A stretch of DNA of 64,000 nucleotides from Batillaria attramentaria (GCA_018292915.2 JACVVK020000205.1:620001-684000); one strand, 5' to 3'; numbered from the stretch's first letter, positions 11,928 to 23,223 are shown. Made by a program: numbers and translations. The notes: generated from the sequence alone by a model not told the origin.

Positions 11928-12766
11928 TAAAGATCTAAGCTCCCAACAAAAAGCTTTCCGAAGTGTGAAAATAATTTACACAGTCGACCGTGCAAGCACA
12001 GTCAACTCTGTCACAGTTGCAGAGTTTTCAGCGTCCCCGAAACCCCAATAAAAGCCAAGGACAGCCTGATTTCACAGCTCAGTTTGCGTTTTGACACTGA
12101 GCGAAAAAGATCGTGCAGGCTACACACCGGTATTAGCTTCCGGGGCATGTAGTAACAATTCGGCTAAATATAGTAGAAAATCTTTGCCCCTTTTAAAATT
12201 TGTGTGCAGAGTAAACAATGGCAATCTGGTGCTTTTTGTTGGCTTTGTAAACAAGTTTCATGCCAGGTAATAGTAAAATTAGGGAAAAATGAGGCTGGCT
12301 TGTGGACTATTTGTATTCATGCGCGGCTGGCACAGGAGCCAGCAGACGACCGTGGAATGAGGGGGTATGTGGTGGCTGCCAACATTGCCAAAAAACGGAA
12401 CATTGGAATTTGTTTAAATTTCCTCTACGCATGAGTCTATGGCTGCCTGATTTTTGTGAATTTTTTGGTGAATTTTAAAGCATTTCTACGGTGTCATCTG
12501 CAGCGTTATGTGTAAGAGGAATATATAGCGTTTTCCTCCAGATTTGCATCTGTGTAACGTAGCCTGCAGCACTCAACATCCGCTAGACACTGCAGCGATG
12601 TGTCTCGCTCACTGACCAAAAGCCAAATAATGTCACGGCAAACTCGTGCTCTGGTTTTATAAGGGTTCCCCGAAACGCTGAAAACTCTGCAACTGTGACA
12701 GAGTTTGCTTGCAGTTTTCGTGTTTTCACACTTCGGAAAGCTTTTTGTCGGGAGCTTAGATCTTTA
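11928..12766. mobile_element. Fold-back element with nested MITE-B
   Basis: The left end (AGATCTAAGCTCCC, AAAAAGCTTTCCGAAGTGTG) is the inverse of the right end (CACACTTCGGAAAGCTTTTT, GGGAGCTTAGATCT). Further in, CTGTCACAGTTGCAGAGTTT is mirrored by AAACTCTGCAACTGTGACAG-type sequence in the right arm. The arms extend roughly 100-200 bases. The loop is occupied by a 447-base MITE-B copy, so the host element is older. Confidence 0.75.
12118..12564 (+). mobile_element. MITE-B, full length
   Basis: About 447 bases bounded by GGCTAC at the left and GTAACGTAGCC at the right, a short terminal inverted repeat. The flanks TGCA/TGCA could be a 4-base target duplication, but other copies do not confirm it. 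Copies at 14513, 34211 (reversed) and 47226 (partial) share the body. A 76-codon open frame at 12204-12434 recurs in three copies, but nothing marks it as a protein. Confidence 0.8.
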
Positions 12767-12777
12767 ATTTCCGTCAG

Positions 12778-12944
12778 TGGGAGCCGGGATAGCCGTGTGG
12801 GCCGGGTCGTGAGTTCGATTCCCGCGGCTCAGTGGGGCCAAATAATTATTTGTGCTGGCCTTTTCCTCGATGCCCCGTCTTTGATATCACCCACACGTGG
12901 TGGAAAAGGACGTTAAACCCTGAGACACTCACCCATCCACCTTA
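12778..12944 (+). mobile_element. SINE-A, degenerate head
   Basis: Head and body of the family are recognisable (GAGCCGGGATAGCCG, TTTGTGCTGGCCTTTTCCTC, TGATATCACCCACACG), with part of the tRNA-like middle deleted. Imperfect flanks TTAATTTCCG and TTAATTCCGG may be a decayed target duplication. Confidence 0.8.
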
Positions 12945-13079
12945 ATTCCGGAACATCCTTTCGACAGAATTCTAGTGTCAGTCAAGCAATAAGTCAGCTG
13001 GCAAGTCAGTCATCAGCCCAATCAGCCAATCACTGAATCAGTCAAACTATGCAAAGCGTCAGAGCAACTACAAAGTCCG

Positions 13080-13080
<1 letters not shown>

Positions 13081-13126
<46 letters not shown>
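13081..13126. repeat. (CA)n microsatellite
   Basis: About 22 CA dinucleotides. Confidence 0.95.
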
Positions 13127-13128
<2 letters not shown>

Positions 13129-13275
13129 GGTATGTGCAAAGCCATCGCATCTAACAACCGGAAACGAGGAGGCGTTAAAGGTCTGCAATCTCAAGCCGCA
13201 AACCGCCGCATTGCGGGGATTTTTGTTTTGTTTTGTGTTTTTAACTGCGACTCCTGCGACTGTGCATAATGCAGG

Positions 13276-13565
13276 CAACTTGACTCAGTCACAGTTGCAG
13301 AGTTTTCAGCGCTTCAGAGACCCTTATAAAACCGGAGCGTGAGTTCAGTTGCAGTGACTTCATTGTGCTTTTGGTCAGTGAGCGAGACACATCGCTACAG
13401 CGTCCAGTGGGTGTTGTGTGCTGCACGAGAAGACTAGACACTGCGATCTTTCGCTCAATGTCAAAAGGCAAACTAAACTGTGAAATCAGGCTGCCTTTGG
13501 CTTTTATTTGAGTTTCAGGGACGCTGAAAACTCTGTAACTGTGGCAGAGTTGACCGTGCACATTG
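13276..13565. mobile_element. Second copy of the fold-back element
   Basis: Begins TCAGTCACAGTTGCAGAGTT and ends with its inverse (AACTCTGTAACTGTGGCAGA). The interior shares GGTCAGTGAGCGAGACACAT-type sequence with 12590-12620 in inverted form. It carries no MITE-B, so it represents the uninterrupted or a shorter form. Confidence 0.7.
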
Positions 13566-13738
13566 CACAGTCGGATTTAAACAAAAAACACACACACAAA
13601 AAAAAAACTGTTTGTGGCTGTTGCTGAAATTGCAGACCTTTAATATGAGATTTCAAGCACTGATCCGCATACAGTACCGCTGGGAACGTAGCATACTCGT
13701 TCCATGGTGACAGGGTGATGCGGGCACGGTATCGCTAA

Positions 13739-14043
13739 AGCCTGCTCTTAACTGGGCACAGCGCGCGAAACACACTTGTGAACATCACAGTCGTTGCGCT
13801 CGGTGTGTCTACTAACTACACAGCTGTGCTCGGTGAACAAACCGATTGAAGATGAACTGTCCGCCATGTTTGCGCGCCTCGTGACGTAGTACAGTCAATC
13901 AGAATCTGTCGTGCAAAGCACAGTCACAGTTGTGGCTATTTAGAATCCAGGTTGCTGTGATGACGCCACAGCGGCGGAAACCCCCAAAATCACAACTGTG
14001 GACAGCATTGTGGCGCTCCGCAGTGCCCAGTTAAGAGCCGGCT
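13739..14043 (+). mobile_element. MITE-A with TAA target duplication
   Basis: 305 bases bounded by AGCCTGCTCTTAACTGGGCA and the inverse end TGCCCAGTTAAGAGCCGGCT, flanked by TAA at 13736-13738 and 14044-14046. A 3-base TWA duplication with short terminal inverted repeats is the hallmark of PIF/Harbinger transposons. There is no transposase, so it is non-autonomous. Confidence 0.9.
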
Positions 14044-14258
14044 TAAAACTGTACCACAATGACCAGTTCAGCCACAGCAACATCTTACTCCAGTCTCGAC
14101 TTCGCGCATGACGTCACAGAGGCCTAAGTTATTTGTGCGTGACGTCAGACTTCCATATAAGGAACATTTTGATAAACAATCAGCATCGAGACGATTTTTT
14201 TCCCCCCTATTTTGAGGCGGACAGGATCTTGGTCCAATTTTGGCTTGTACCAGTGGAT

Positions 14259-15014
14259 AGAGCTCTTAACTGGGCACAGCGCACGAAACACACACGTGCA
14301 CATCACAGTCGCTCAGTGTTTCTACTAACTACAAAACTGAACACAGCTGTGCTCGGCGACAAACCGATTGAAGATGCACTGTCCGCCATGTTTGCGCGCC
14401 GAGTGACCTAGTACAGCCAATCAGAATCTGTTGTGGAAACCACAGTCACAGTTGTGGCTATTTGAAATCCTGGTTGCTGTGATGACGCCACAGCGGCGGA
14501 AACCCCCCAACAGGTTACGTGACGGTATTAGCTTCCCGGGAATGTAGTAACCACTCGGCTTAATATAGAAAATCTTTGCCCCTTTTAAAATTTGTGTGCA
14601 GAGTAAAAAATGGCAATCTGGTGCTTTTTGTTGGCTTTGTAAACAAGTTTCATGCCAGGTAATAGTAAAATTAGGGGAAAATGAGGCTGGCTTGTGGACT
14701 ATTTGTATTCATGCGCGGCTGGCACAGGAGCCAGCAGACGACCGTGGAATGAGGGGGTATGTGGTCGCTGCCAACATTGCCATAAAACGGAACATTGGAA
14801 TTTGTTTAAATTTCCTCTACACATGAGGCTATGGCTGCCTGATTTTTGTGAATTTTTTGGTGAATTTTAAAGCATTTCTAGGATGTCATCTGCAACGTTA
14901 TGTGTAAGAGGAATATATAGCGTTTTCCTCCAGATTGAGATCAGTGTCACGTAGCCCAAATCACAACTGTGGACAGCACTGTGGCGCTCCGCAGTGCCCA
15001 GTTAAGAGCCGGCT
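14259..15014 (+). mobile_element. MITE-A split by a MITE-B insertion
   Basis: The left part (14259-14510) ends in GGCGGAAACCCCCCAA and the right part (14957-15014) resumes with CAAATCACAACTGTGGACAG. Both match the uninterrupted copies. The intervening 444 bases are MITE-B. The left terminus is degenerate. Confidence 0.88.
14513..14956 (+). mobile_element. MITE-B nested in MITE-A
   Basis: Bounded by GGTTACGTGAC and GTCACGTAGCC, a clear terminal inverted repeat, and matching the body of the copy at 12118-12564. A CAA-like sequence sits on both sides, consistent with a short target duplication that cannot be fixed exactly. Confidence 0.88.
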
Positions 15015-15195
15015 TTAGCACTGAGCAACTCAGTCCAGCAGCAGTATAGTACTACGTCGCTTGCCATTATCTGTCACAATCGATACCGGCCACAAACCGG
15101 ACACTGGACAGGCATCATTACGATACTACAATGGAGCGTCTCCGGCAAGGATAACAAGGACAGACAAGATGGGGGGGGGGGGGGGGAGGGAAGGG

Positions 15196-15596
15196 GGACG
15201 GTCGTTGGTCTAGTGGTTAAGACTTTGACACCAATGCGAGTGGCCCGGTCAGGTTTGAACTCCATTCGGGGGGAAAGAATTTTTTTTCCCTTCTCGTATG
15301 TGGCACCGTTCATTTGAGCCGACTGTCGGGGGTTCTCTCCGGGTACTCCAGCTTCCTCCCCGTCTGCTTTGAAAATGTTCAGCCCTCAAAATTAGAAAAT
15401 AAATGCAATTCTAAAGTTCTGAAACTTGAATTGCTGAGCTGGCCCTTCGCAACATGTGGCTTGTTATGTGTTCATGTCCAGTGTGTGAGAGAATGCGTGT
15501 GATTCACGTGAGCTTGCGTGCCGGGTTTAGCTCGCGGCGCTTTGAGCCAAATATTTGGGATAAAGCGCCTATATTAATGCGATTATTATTATTATT

Positions 15597-15597
<1 letters not shown>
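15196..15597 (+). mobile_element. SINE-C running into (TG)n
   Basis: Head TGGTCTAGTGGTTAAGAC and body as in the 6018 copy, ending GCGCCTATATTAATGCG and (ATT)n, followed at once by about 62 bases of (TG)n and a (AGAG)n run (15598-15680). Confidence 0.85.

Positions 15598-15661
<64 letters not shown>
15598..15661. repeat. (TG)n microsatellite
   Basis: About 31 dinucleotides abutting a SINE tail. Confidence 0.95.
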
Positions 15662-16206
15662 CACAGAGAGAGAGAGAGAGAGGAAAGTGAGTGATGGGGA
15701 AGGAAATAATCTGTGTACAGAACGGTCAGGGTGCCCCCCCCCCCCCCCCCAGTCGTGCCAATTACCAGCCGTATTGCCACAGCTCCTAACGTCTGCCCAC
15801 TGGAGCGTGTGACAGGAGGTTCGCACTGATTTGCACCAGTCAGGTGATGTGCTTGATCTCCGTGCACTACAAGTACCTGCCATGCCTGTTTTCGCTTCGG
15901 TGACTGGACGCAGTCAACCGTAAAGGGGGCTGCGGGTGTTGTGCATGCGTGTAGTGCTGTTAAGTGTTACGGGTAGCCGGGCCGCGATAGATTATTTGTG
16001 TTTACGTTACTTTGGAAATGGGTGGGGAGCCGGAGTGGGGGAGACTGATTATTGAGGCAGTTCTCCCGTGATTTGGTGAAATAGGTCCAAGCTCTTGAAT
16101 TTGAGAGGCGTTTAGTCCCTTTCACCAAATACCGCATAAACAGTACCTGTACGCTGTGGCCGGCGGTACATGTCATCTTACTTTCTCTGTTCAGTTCTTG
16201 TGGAGC

Positions 16207-16207
16207 A

Positions 16208-16268
<61 letters not shown>
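16207..16268. repeat. (CA)n microsatellite
   Basis: About 30 dinucleotides. The flanking 15700-16200 and 16270-16800 hold no gene I can recognise. Confidence 0.95.
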
Positions 16269-16270
<2 letters not shown>

Positions 16271-16806
16271 ACACGACGAGCAAGATGATGATGTGGCAAA
16301 AGCTATTGGTTGAAGGCAGTGACGACTGACTGGAGGTCAAATCAGTATTGGTATGCTAAGAATGATGAAAGTTCGTTCGCCGGCCATTCCATGCGTGGTA
16401 GAGACATGGTATGGTCAGATAAACCGTCCCAGAGCCGCAGGAAAGCCAGAGTAGTCGCTATATAGCAGCCACATAAACTATGATAATATATCAGCGGCAC
16501 AAACATAACTAAGTCAGAGAAGCAATGACAGTCATGTCAGGCCGGCCATCTGAACCTCCGGGGCAGGAGAGTTCTCTCACGACCGATAACCCCCGCGGTG
16601 TATGCATTCTAGTTAATCCATCAGTTTGACGAGAGAGAGAAACAAAATCGGAAAAAAATGACCGTAAAAAAGGCTTTTCAATAAGTTATATAAATCAATA
16701 CTAAAAATAAGAAACCACAAAAAGAAGAAGATAAAACATGAAATAAAACCACAACCACCTCTACCACCACCACCACCACCACCACCAATACTGCAGAACT
16801 AAATCA

Positions 16807-16983
16807 TTCGGTCAGCGTTCCTTCTGTTACCAGGCCCCTGTTACTTAGAATCAGCTCCCTCTTACAATCAGAAACAGTTCAAACAAGGAAACCTTCAAGT
16901 CCCGACTGAAAACCCATCTCTTCACCCTCCTATAGCCATGCCATGTTGTCGTTCTCTTGGTGTGAGTCCGTGTGTGCGCAGGG

Positions 16984-17042
<59 letters not shown>

Positions 17043-17262
17043 ATATGAGTTTTTATTAGTTTTTATCTGTTTTGTCAATTTTACCTGTTTTGTGTTTGTT
17101 GTCTGTCTTTTGCGTGTTTTTTTTTTTTAATATGAATATATATATGAATATAATATGAATAAATATGTATTTTATGTACAGCGCCTAGAGCTTAGATAAG
17201 CCGGTTAGGCGCCATATCAGTAAATATTCTATAATATTTATTATTATTATTATTATTACTGA
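16807..17262 (+). pseudogene. 3' end of a LINE (ORF2 C-terminus plus 3' UTR)
   Basis: The frame from 16807 reads FGQRSFCYQAPVT, then a stop where related elements have Trp, then NQLPLTIRN and FKSRLKTHLFTLL, ending at TAG 16933-16935. This is the well-known C-terminal signature of CR1/L2/Jockey-type ORF2 proteins (WNSLP...FKSRLKTHLF). The 3' UTR contains a (TG)n run, then GCGCCTAGAGCTTAGATAAG and a (ATT)n tail. It is a 5'-truncated, dead copy. The same tail recurs at 51017-51330. Confidence 0.8.
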
Positions 17263-17553
17263 AGTGCTCTGTGTGATCAACGATTAACCGTCTCTTTCTT
17301 TGAAACTTCCAAAAGTTTCTCTCTCCCCCTTAACTCTTTCCCGTGGCAACTGGCAAAAAAAAAAAGAAAAAAGTTGCAACATGTGCAGAGCCCCTCAGAA
17401 CTCCTAAATCTTCATCCACAGATGAAAGGATGAGCGATATACCCATGATGCATGTCGCGTCTAATCGGCCATGACCTTCATAAATCTCCTCCATCAGGTT
17501 TGCCCGATGAGGGAGGGGGCTGCGGTAAATGTTTCTAGATCTTTTCACATGAT

Positions 17554-17960
17554 GGGCGGTCGGTGGTCTAGTGGTTAAGAGACCTGTCACCAATGCGAGA
17601 GGTCAGGGGTTCGAGTCCCACTCGGGGCAAAGAATTTTTCCTTCTCGTATGTGGCACCGTTCATTCGGGCCGATCGTCGGGGGTTCTCTCCGGGGGACTC
17701 CGGCTTCCTCCCCCTCTGCTTTGGAAATGTTCAGCCCACCAAATTTGAAAAATAAATGCAATTCTAAATTCCGAAATTTAAATAGCTGAGCTGACCCTTC
17801 GCACCACGTGATTGTAATGTGTTTATGTCAAGTGTGTGAGAGAATGCGTGTGCTTCACGTGAGCGTGCGTGTTGGGTTCAGTTCGCGGCGCTTTGAGCCG
17901 ATTCATGAAATTGGGTAAAGCGCCTATACAATACTCATTATTATTATTATTATTATTTCT
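17554..17960 (+). mobile_element. SINE-C, full length
   Basis: Intact-looking A box (TGGTCTAGTGGTTAAGAG) and B box (GGTTCGAGTCCCACTCG), complete body, and a (ATT)n tail after GCGCCTATACAATACTC. No clean target duplication seen. Confidence 0.88.
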
Positions 17961-18047
17961 GACAGATAGACACATAGATCATTCTGTCGATCTAGTTTTC
18001 TGTCCTGAAATCTTTGGTTGCTCACTTGAAAAATATTCGACCTTAAC

Positions 18048-18156
18048 CGTGCTCAGTGTTCAGTTTTGTAGTTAGTAGACACACCGAGCGCAACGACTGT
18101 GACTGATGTGCACATGTGTGTTTCGCGCGCTGTGCCCAGTTAAAGGGCAGGCTTTA
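18048..18156 (-). mobile_element. MITE-A terminal fragment
   Basis: Contains TTTTGTAGTTAGTAGACACA, CCGAGCGCAACGACTGTG and an altered end CCAGTTAAAGGGCAGGCT. About one third of the element. Confidence 0.75.
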
Positions 18157-18413
18157 ACTTGTGGTAGCTGTGAACAGCGATCATGGCGTTTATCAAGCCG
18201 AGTTTCTCGTGTGACATGCAGCGACTGACAACATGCTTTTGCCCTAAATTGTTTTCCATGTCTGTTCGAACATAAAACATTTCCCGTGTGGCATGGGTTT
18301 TACTGATAGATGCTGTATAAGCATTGGTCTAGTCTGCCATTGAAGGTCTGAGTGCATCGGTTGTGTGGAAGAAGGTGCATTTGGACGTGCGCACAGGAGG
18401 TGCAGCTCAGTTA

Positions 18414-18739
18414 ACCCTGCTCTTGACTGGGCACAGCGCGCGAAACACACATGTGCACATCACAGTCGTTGCGCTCGGTGTGTCTACTAACTACAAAACT
18501 GAACACAGCAGTGCTCGGTGACAAACCGATTGAAGATGCACTGTCCGCCATGCCGGCACGGTTTGCACGCCGAGTGACGTAGTACAGCCAATCAGAAACC
18601 ACAGTCACAGTTGTGGCTATTTGAAATCCAGGTTGCTGTGATGACGCCACAGCCGGCGGCGGAAACCCCCAAAATCACAACTGTGTCACGACTGTGGACA
18701 GCACTGTGGCGCTCCGCAGTGCCCAGTTAAGAGCCGGCT
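18414..18739 (+). mobile_element. MITE-A with TTA target duplication
   Basis: Bounded by the family ends and flanked by TTA at 18411-18413 and 18740-18742. A variant with GCCGGC insertions in the interior. Confidence 0.88.
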
Positions 18740-18771
18740 TTATGGCGCTTCCGGTCGAGTATTATTATTAT

Positions 18772-18974
18772 GGGGCCGTCGGTGGTCTAATGATTGAGAC
18801 TTTGTCATCAATGCAAGAGATCAGGTTCGAGTCCCACTCGGGGCAAAGAATCTTTCTCAGTTTCTCGTAAGTTCATTCAGGCCGACCGTCGGGGGTTCTC
18901 TCCGGGTACTCCGACTTCCTCCCCCCTCTGCTTTGGAAATGTTCAGCCCGCAAAATTCAGAATTAAATGATGAG
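18772..18974 (+). mobile_element. SINE-C, 3' truncated, part of a tandem duplication
   Basis: The copy stops within the body. It is preceded by TATGGCGCTTCCGGTCGA, then (TTA)n and GGGGC, and nearly the same leader (TATGGCGCTTCCAGTCGA) recurs just before the next copy, about 233 bases on. Leader plus SINE head has therefore been tandemly duplicated. Confidence 0.82.
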
Positions 18975-19005
18975 TTATGGCGCTTCCAGTCGATTATTAT
19001 TATTA

Positions 19006-19410
19006 TGGGGCGGTCGGTGGTCTAGTGGTTAAGACTTAGTCACCAATGCGAGAGGTCAGGTTCGAGTCCCACTCGGGGCGAAGAATATTTCTTTCTCGTA
19101 TGTGGCACCGTTCATTCGGGCCGACCGTCGAGGGTTCTGTCCGGGTACTCCGGCTTCCTCCCCCTCTGCTTTGGACATGTTCAGCCCACAAAATTCAAAA
19201 TGAAATGCAATTCTAAAATTCCGAAACTTAAACTGCTGAGCTGGTCCTTCTCACCACGTGACTGTAATGTGTTCATGTCCAGCGTGTGAGAGAATGCGTG
19301 TGATTCCCGTGAGCGTGCGTGTTGGGTGTAGCTCGCGGCACTTTGAGCCCGGCAAATATTTGGGATAAGCGCCTATATTAATGCGATTATTATTATTATT
19401 ATTATTATTG
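19006..19410 (+). mobile_element. SINE-C, full length, second of the tandem pair
   Basis: Complete head, body and (ATT)n tail, ending GCGCCTATATTAATGCG like the 15196 copy. Confidence 0.87.
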
Positions 19411-19430
19411 ATACCATTATTATTGAACTC

Positions 19431-19553
19431 GGTTCTGAGTTCGAATCCCGGCTGGGGCCAAATATTTTTGCTGGCTTTTTCGTCGTTTCCCCGTCTTTGC
19501 TATCACCCGTATGTGGTGGAAAAGGGCGTTAAACTCCCAAACACCCACCCACC
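19431..19553 (+). mobile_element. SINE-A lacking its 5' head
   Basis: Starts at GTTCTGAGTTCGAATCCCGG next to the SINE-C tail and keeps the body and CCCACCCACC tail. Confidence 0.8.
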
Positions 19554-19559
19554 CCATTA

Positions 19560-20230
19560 TTATTGATGCTAGTATTGATTTAAGGAAGATAATAATACTT
19601 AACAGTCAGCTCCAAATGATCTAAATCCCTTTTGAAACGAGTATTCAGCATTCTTTTGATGACAGCAATCCCGAGAAGCTGGGTGTGGCTGAGTCACCGT
19701 AAATTAAGCACAACGCAAAAACTTGCACTTGCGTGAACAGAAAACCCTTACAGCCATCACAAGGAAAAGGCAACCTCCCCTAAAAAGCAGTCGACTGAGT
19801 GCCCTCCCCCCCCCCCCCCCCCCACAAAAAAAAACAAACAAAAAAACTCTCAACTCTCATTACTTTCTCTCCCAAAAACAGTATCGACAGATATCTGAGG
19901 ATTTCGCAGCATCTGCGAGTGGCAGACGTATATCATTAGCTGAAGTGTTTTTCCTCTTCCTCCTCACACCTCCGTGTCCCGAGTCCGCCATCTGAGGCGT
20001 GTAACAGGCCAGCAGATTGCCGGGAGATTATGCCAAGTGACCGCTCTTCTTTACCTCGTGAAAAGTGGTTTCCATTTCCCCAGGACAGGAGTGGCCCTTC
20101 GGTGTTTTCTTTTTGCAGCCGATTTCTGCCGATCACGCCAGGCGGTTCTGGGCGCGGCGCGGATGAGAAGTGTCAAATCCGACCCAAATCTTAAACAGAC
20201 CTAAGGTTCTTACTTGAACTGTTACGGAAG
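19560..20230. other. No gene recognised
   Basis: Contains a C-run (about 19805-19822) and ordinary sequence. Short open frames near 19723-20204 overlap on both strands, with no domain or splice support. Confidence 0.45.
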
Positions 20231-20236
20231 CGGCGT

Positions 20237-20410
20237 GGGAGGGTGGGGATTTGGGGGGTTTAACGTCCCTTTCCACTGCATAAGGCTGGTATCAAAGACG
20301 CGAAAAAGGTTTTAAAAAAAATTATATTTGGTCTCAGCCGGAAATTGAACTCACCACCCAAGCATTCAGTTGAAAGTTGAATGGTCTGCCGCTCGACCCT
20401 ACCTACTCCC
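20237..20410 (-). mobile_element. Diverged SINE-A
   Basis: The reverse complement has a head-like GGTCGAGCGGCAGACC, GAGTTCAATTTCC, and a body with TGATACC and GGAAAGGGACGTTAAAC. It is clearly older than the other copies. Confidence 0.6.
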
Positions 20411-20427
20411 CTTGGGTGAAACAGTTA

Positions 20428-20607
20428 GTAGTAGTAGTAGTAGTAGTAGCAGTAGCAGCAGCAGCAGCAGCAGTTCAGTAGCAGAAGTAGTGGTCGTTGT
20501 GGTGGTAGTAGTAGTAGTAACAGTAGTGGTAGAAGTAGCCGTAGTAGTGGTGGTAGAAGTAGAAGTAGTGGTGGTCGAAGTAGTAGTAACGGTAGTAGAG
20601 AAACAGT

Positions 20608-20643
<36 letters not shown>

Positions 20644-20690
20644 AAGTAGTAACAGTAGTCGTAGAACTAGTAGAAGTGAATACAATGAGA
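20428..20690. repeat. (GTA)n/(GCA)n imperfect triplet repeat
   Basis: About 260 bases of TAG/GTA triplets with substitutions. Both strands stay open as Val/Ser-rich or Leu-rich false proteins. Confidence 0.93.
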
Positions 20691-20699
20691 AACAGTCGT

Positions 20700-21580
20700 T
20701 AGCAGCACACAAAAGACTAAAAATTTCAACCCCACATTAAATTCAGGCATGAATTTACCTAATAAGTCGAGGAATCGTGGAAAAAGAAGCATCGCGGATA
20801 AAAACCTCACAATCAACCCTCGCTTGAGCTGTGGCTGTGCATCGGTGACAGAAACCAGCTGCACAAAAAAATATCGCGACCCACTGAGGAGATGTTCACA
20901 TCTTTCTCGCGCGATCGCGAAGTCTGGTGGCCGTTGATTGAGATCGTTTGACGTCATTTGACTCCCGAAGAAAAATGGAGCGTGCTGATCATACGTGATG
21001 AGGATATCAGCACTGGTGATTATCGAGATAACGCCTCTCGTCCGCAATGATCTGCGATATCTTGACTGACGAGCGAAGGGAAGGCTTAGATCTCCAAGAC
21101 GTTAATGAGAAAAAAACGGCGTTTGATATCCATTGATATCAACATTAAAGAAAGATTGGGAAAATATACGGAGAGGAGCAAGATACAGATATCGATTGAT
21201 ATCCATATTAAGGAAAGATAAGAACATGTAAGGTGGTACATGGTGAGTGAGATACTGCGTCTCTGTGTAAGTGTTAAATCAGTCGCTGACACTGACTGGT
21301 TGCGGAAAATGACGTAAATAACGGGGTAAACAGCTGGGCATTTGTCATCCGGGGGAGGGGGGAGGGAGGGGAAGGGGGAAAAAAAAAAAAAACGAAAACG
21401 AAAAACTCCTCAAAAACCATTTGATCGGTCCTGGCTTGATGCACTCTGCTTGACTCCGAAGGCTTTAGATCTGAATTTGCACTAAGTTACTCACGCGTAC
21501 TGCTCAATACATTGACAACGACCATCCCCATCCCTACCCCCCCCCCCCCACCACCACCAGCCATACCCCCACCCCAGCTT
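20700..21580. other. No gene recognised
   Basis: Open frames on both strands (20667-21047 -, 20749-20937 +) overlap each other and have no recognisable domain. A short internal duplication of GATATCNATTGATATC sequence occurs near 21127 and 21188. Confidence 0.45.
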
Positions 21581-21599
21581 CCAGTTATTGCTCAGTCAG

Positions 21600-21788
21600 T
21601 CCTGGGTGGGTGGGTGGGTGGGTAGGAGTTTAACGTCCTTTTCCCACCACGTAGGGGTGATACCAAAGACGGGGCAACGAGGAAAAGGCCAGCACAAATA
21701 TTTCGCCCCAGTCGGGATTCGAACTCACGACCCGAGCACTGAAAGTCCCGCAACGCTCTACCGGCATTCAGGCTATCCCGGCTCAGTC
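21600..21788 (-). mobile_element. SINE-A
   Basis: The reverse complement reads GAGCCGGGATAGCC, GAGTTCGAATCCC and the family body, with a GGTGGGTGGGTGGG tail on the + strand. GCTCAGTC occurs on both sides (about 21590 and 21793), probably the target duplication. Confidence 0.85.
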
Positions 21789-22437
21789 CCCTGCTCAGTC
21801 CTGATGCCGGCAGATGAATACGCCAACCGTTGTCGCCGAACCGCCAGGCTAAAGCAGATCAGTGGACTCCGGCGAACCTACAATAGGCATCGGTATGTCT
21901 CAGAGTTACAACAGATCTATTGGCTAGACGGTATCCATGCCGTTTCTGGCAACTGTAATACAGTACAGAACCATTGCAATCATGGCCCAGAGTGTTGCTT
22001 CCACTGAGCCACCGGGGATATCCCGAACCAGAACTCAGACGGCGTTCAAAAGATGAAAGATCCAGCGGGCACGTGCAGCGAGTCTAGTCCGGTTCCGTTT
22101 CCCTCCTTCCATTAAACCCGCGGATGATATGAATCAACGCTCGGTCCAAGACGATCCGTAGTTCTATCGCCAGATGACCTCATTCCCACTCACTGCACGT
22201 GATAAATTCGCAGTTTGCTAGCTGGTACTCTTAGGCAAGAGCACGCGTGGTCACAACCAAGATTCTGCTGTTGGAAGTTGTGTTTTGGTTGGTTGATTGG
22301 TTGGTTGAGGTTTTCAAAGCATAGGGTGTTGGTCTATCGGGGACGGGATAAAGGGGAAAAAACTGAAGTGTCAGCAGACGCTTTTAGCTTTCGGCTAGGT
22401 TTCGAACTCGGGGCCCGAGCATTGGGAGTCCAGCTAA

Positions 22438-22763
22438 AGCCGGCTCTTAACTGGGCACTGCAGAGCGCCACAGTGCTGTCCACAGTTGTGATTTTGGGGG
22501 TTTCCGCCGCTGTTACGTCATCACAGCAACCTTGATTTCAAAAAGCCACAACTGTGACTGTGGTTTCCACAACAGATTCTGATTGGCTGTACTACGTCAC
22601 TCGGCGTGCAAACCCGTGCATGGCGGACTCGGACAGTGCATCTTCAATCGGTTTGTCACCGAGCACTGCTGTGTTCAGCTTTGTAGTTAGTCGACACACC
22701 GAGCGCAACGTCTGTGATGTGCACATGTGTGTTTCGCGCGCTGTGCCCAGTTAAGAGCAGGCT
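22438..22763 (-). mobile_element. MITE-A with TAA target duplication
   Basis: Bounded by AGCCGGCTCTTAACTGGGCA and TGCCCAGTTAAGAGCAGGCT and flanked by TAA at 22435-22437 and 22764-22766. The interior matches the other copies in reverse orientation. Confidence 0.9.
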
Positions 22764-23223
22764 TAACGATCTACCAGCTAGGTCAGTACGGAGTACTCCC
22801 GGTACACTACACTAATATTAATTCGCATACGACAAACTCCATAGACTAGAGTTTGTAGCACACTTTTGGGAAAACACGGTTGGAAATCTTCTGTCCGTGG
22901 AGCATTCAAGTTGGTGCAGCAGGGAGCAACAAAGCAAAACTAAAAGGAAGAAAGAACTGAAGGAGAATCTTACTGTTGGAAAGTTGTTTGCGTTGGTAGA
23001 TGAGTGCTTCAAGAGTTGTTTTACGATCTTGCGGTGAAACTTTGAGTTTGTACCAGCCGCCAGTAAACAGTACAGTCCCCTTTCGTTGTCTGGGATTTCC
23101 CACACCCATAATTTCAGGCGACACAGAAAACGTGCAGCGACTTCGTTGGGGTTGGACCTGGGCTGGACTGACCCGCGTTGGTGCGTTCACAGTGAAAAGC
23201 GACCCGGGTTCGACCCTGCTACT

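Noticed and set aside
20370..20712. Val/Ser-rich frame on + and Leu-rich frame on -
   Set aside because: Imperfect (GTA)n triplet repeat.
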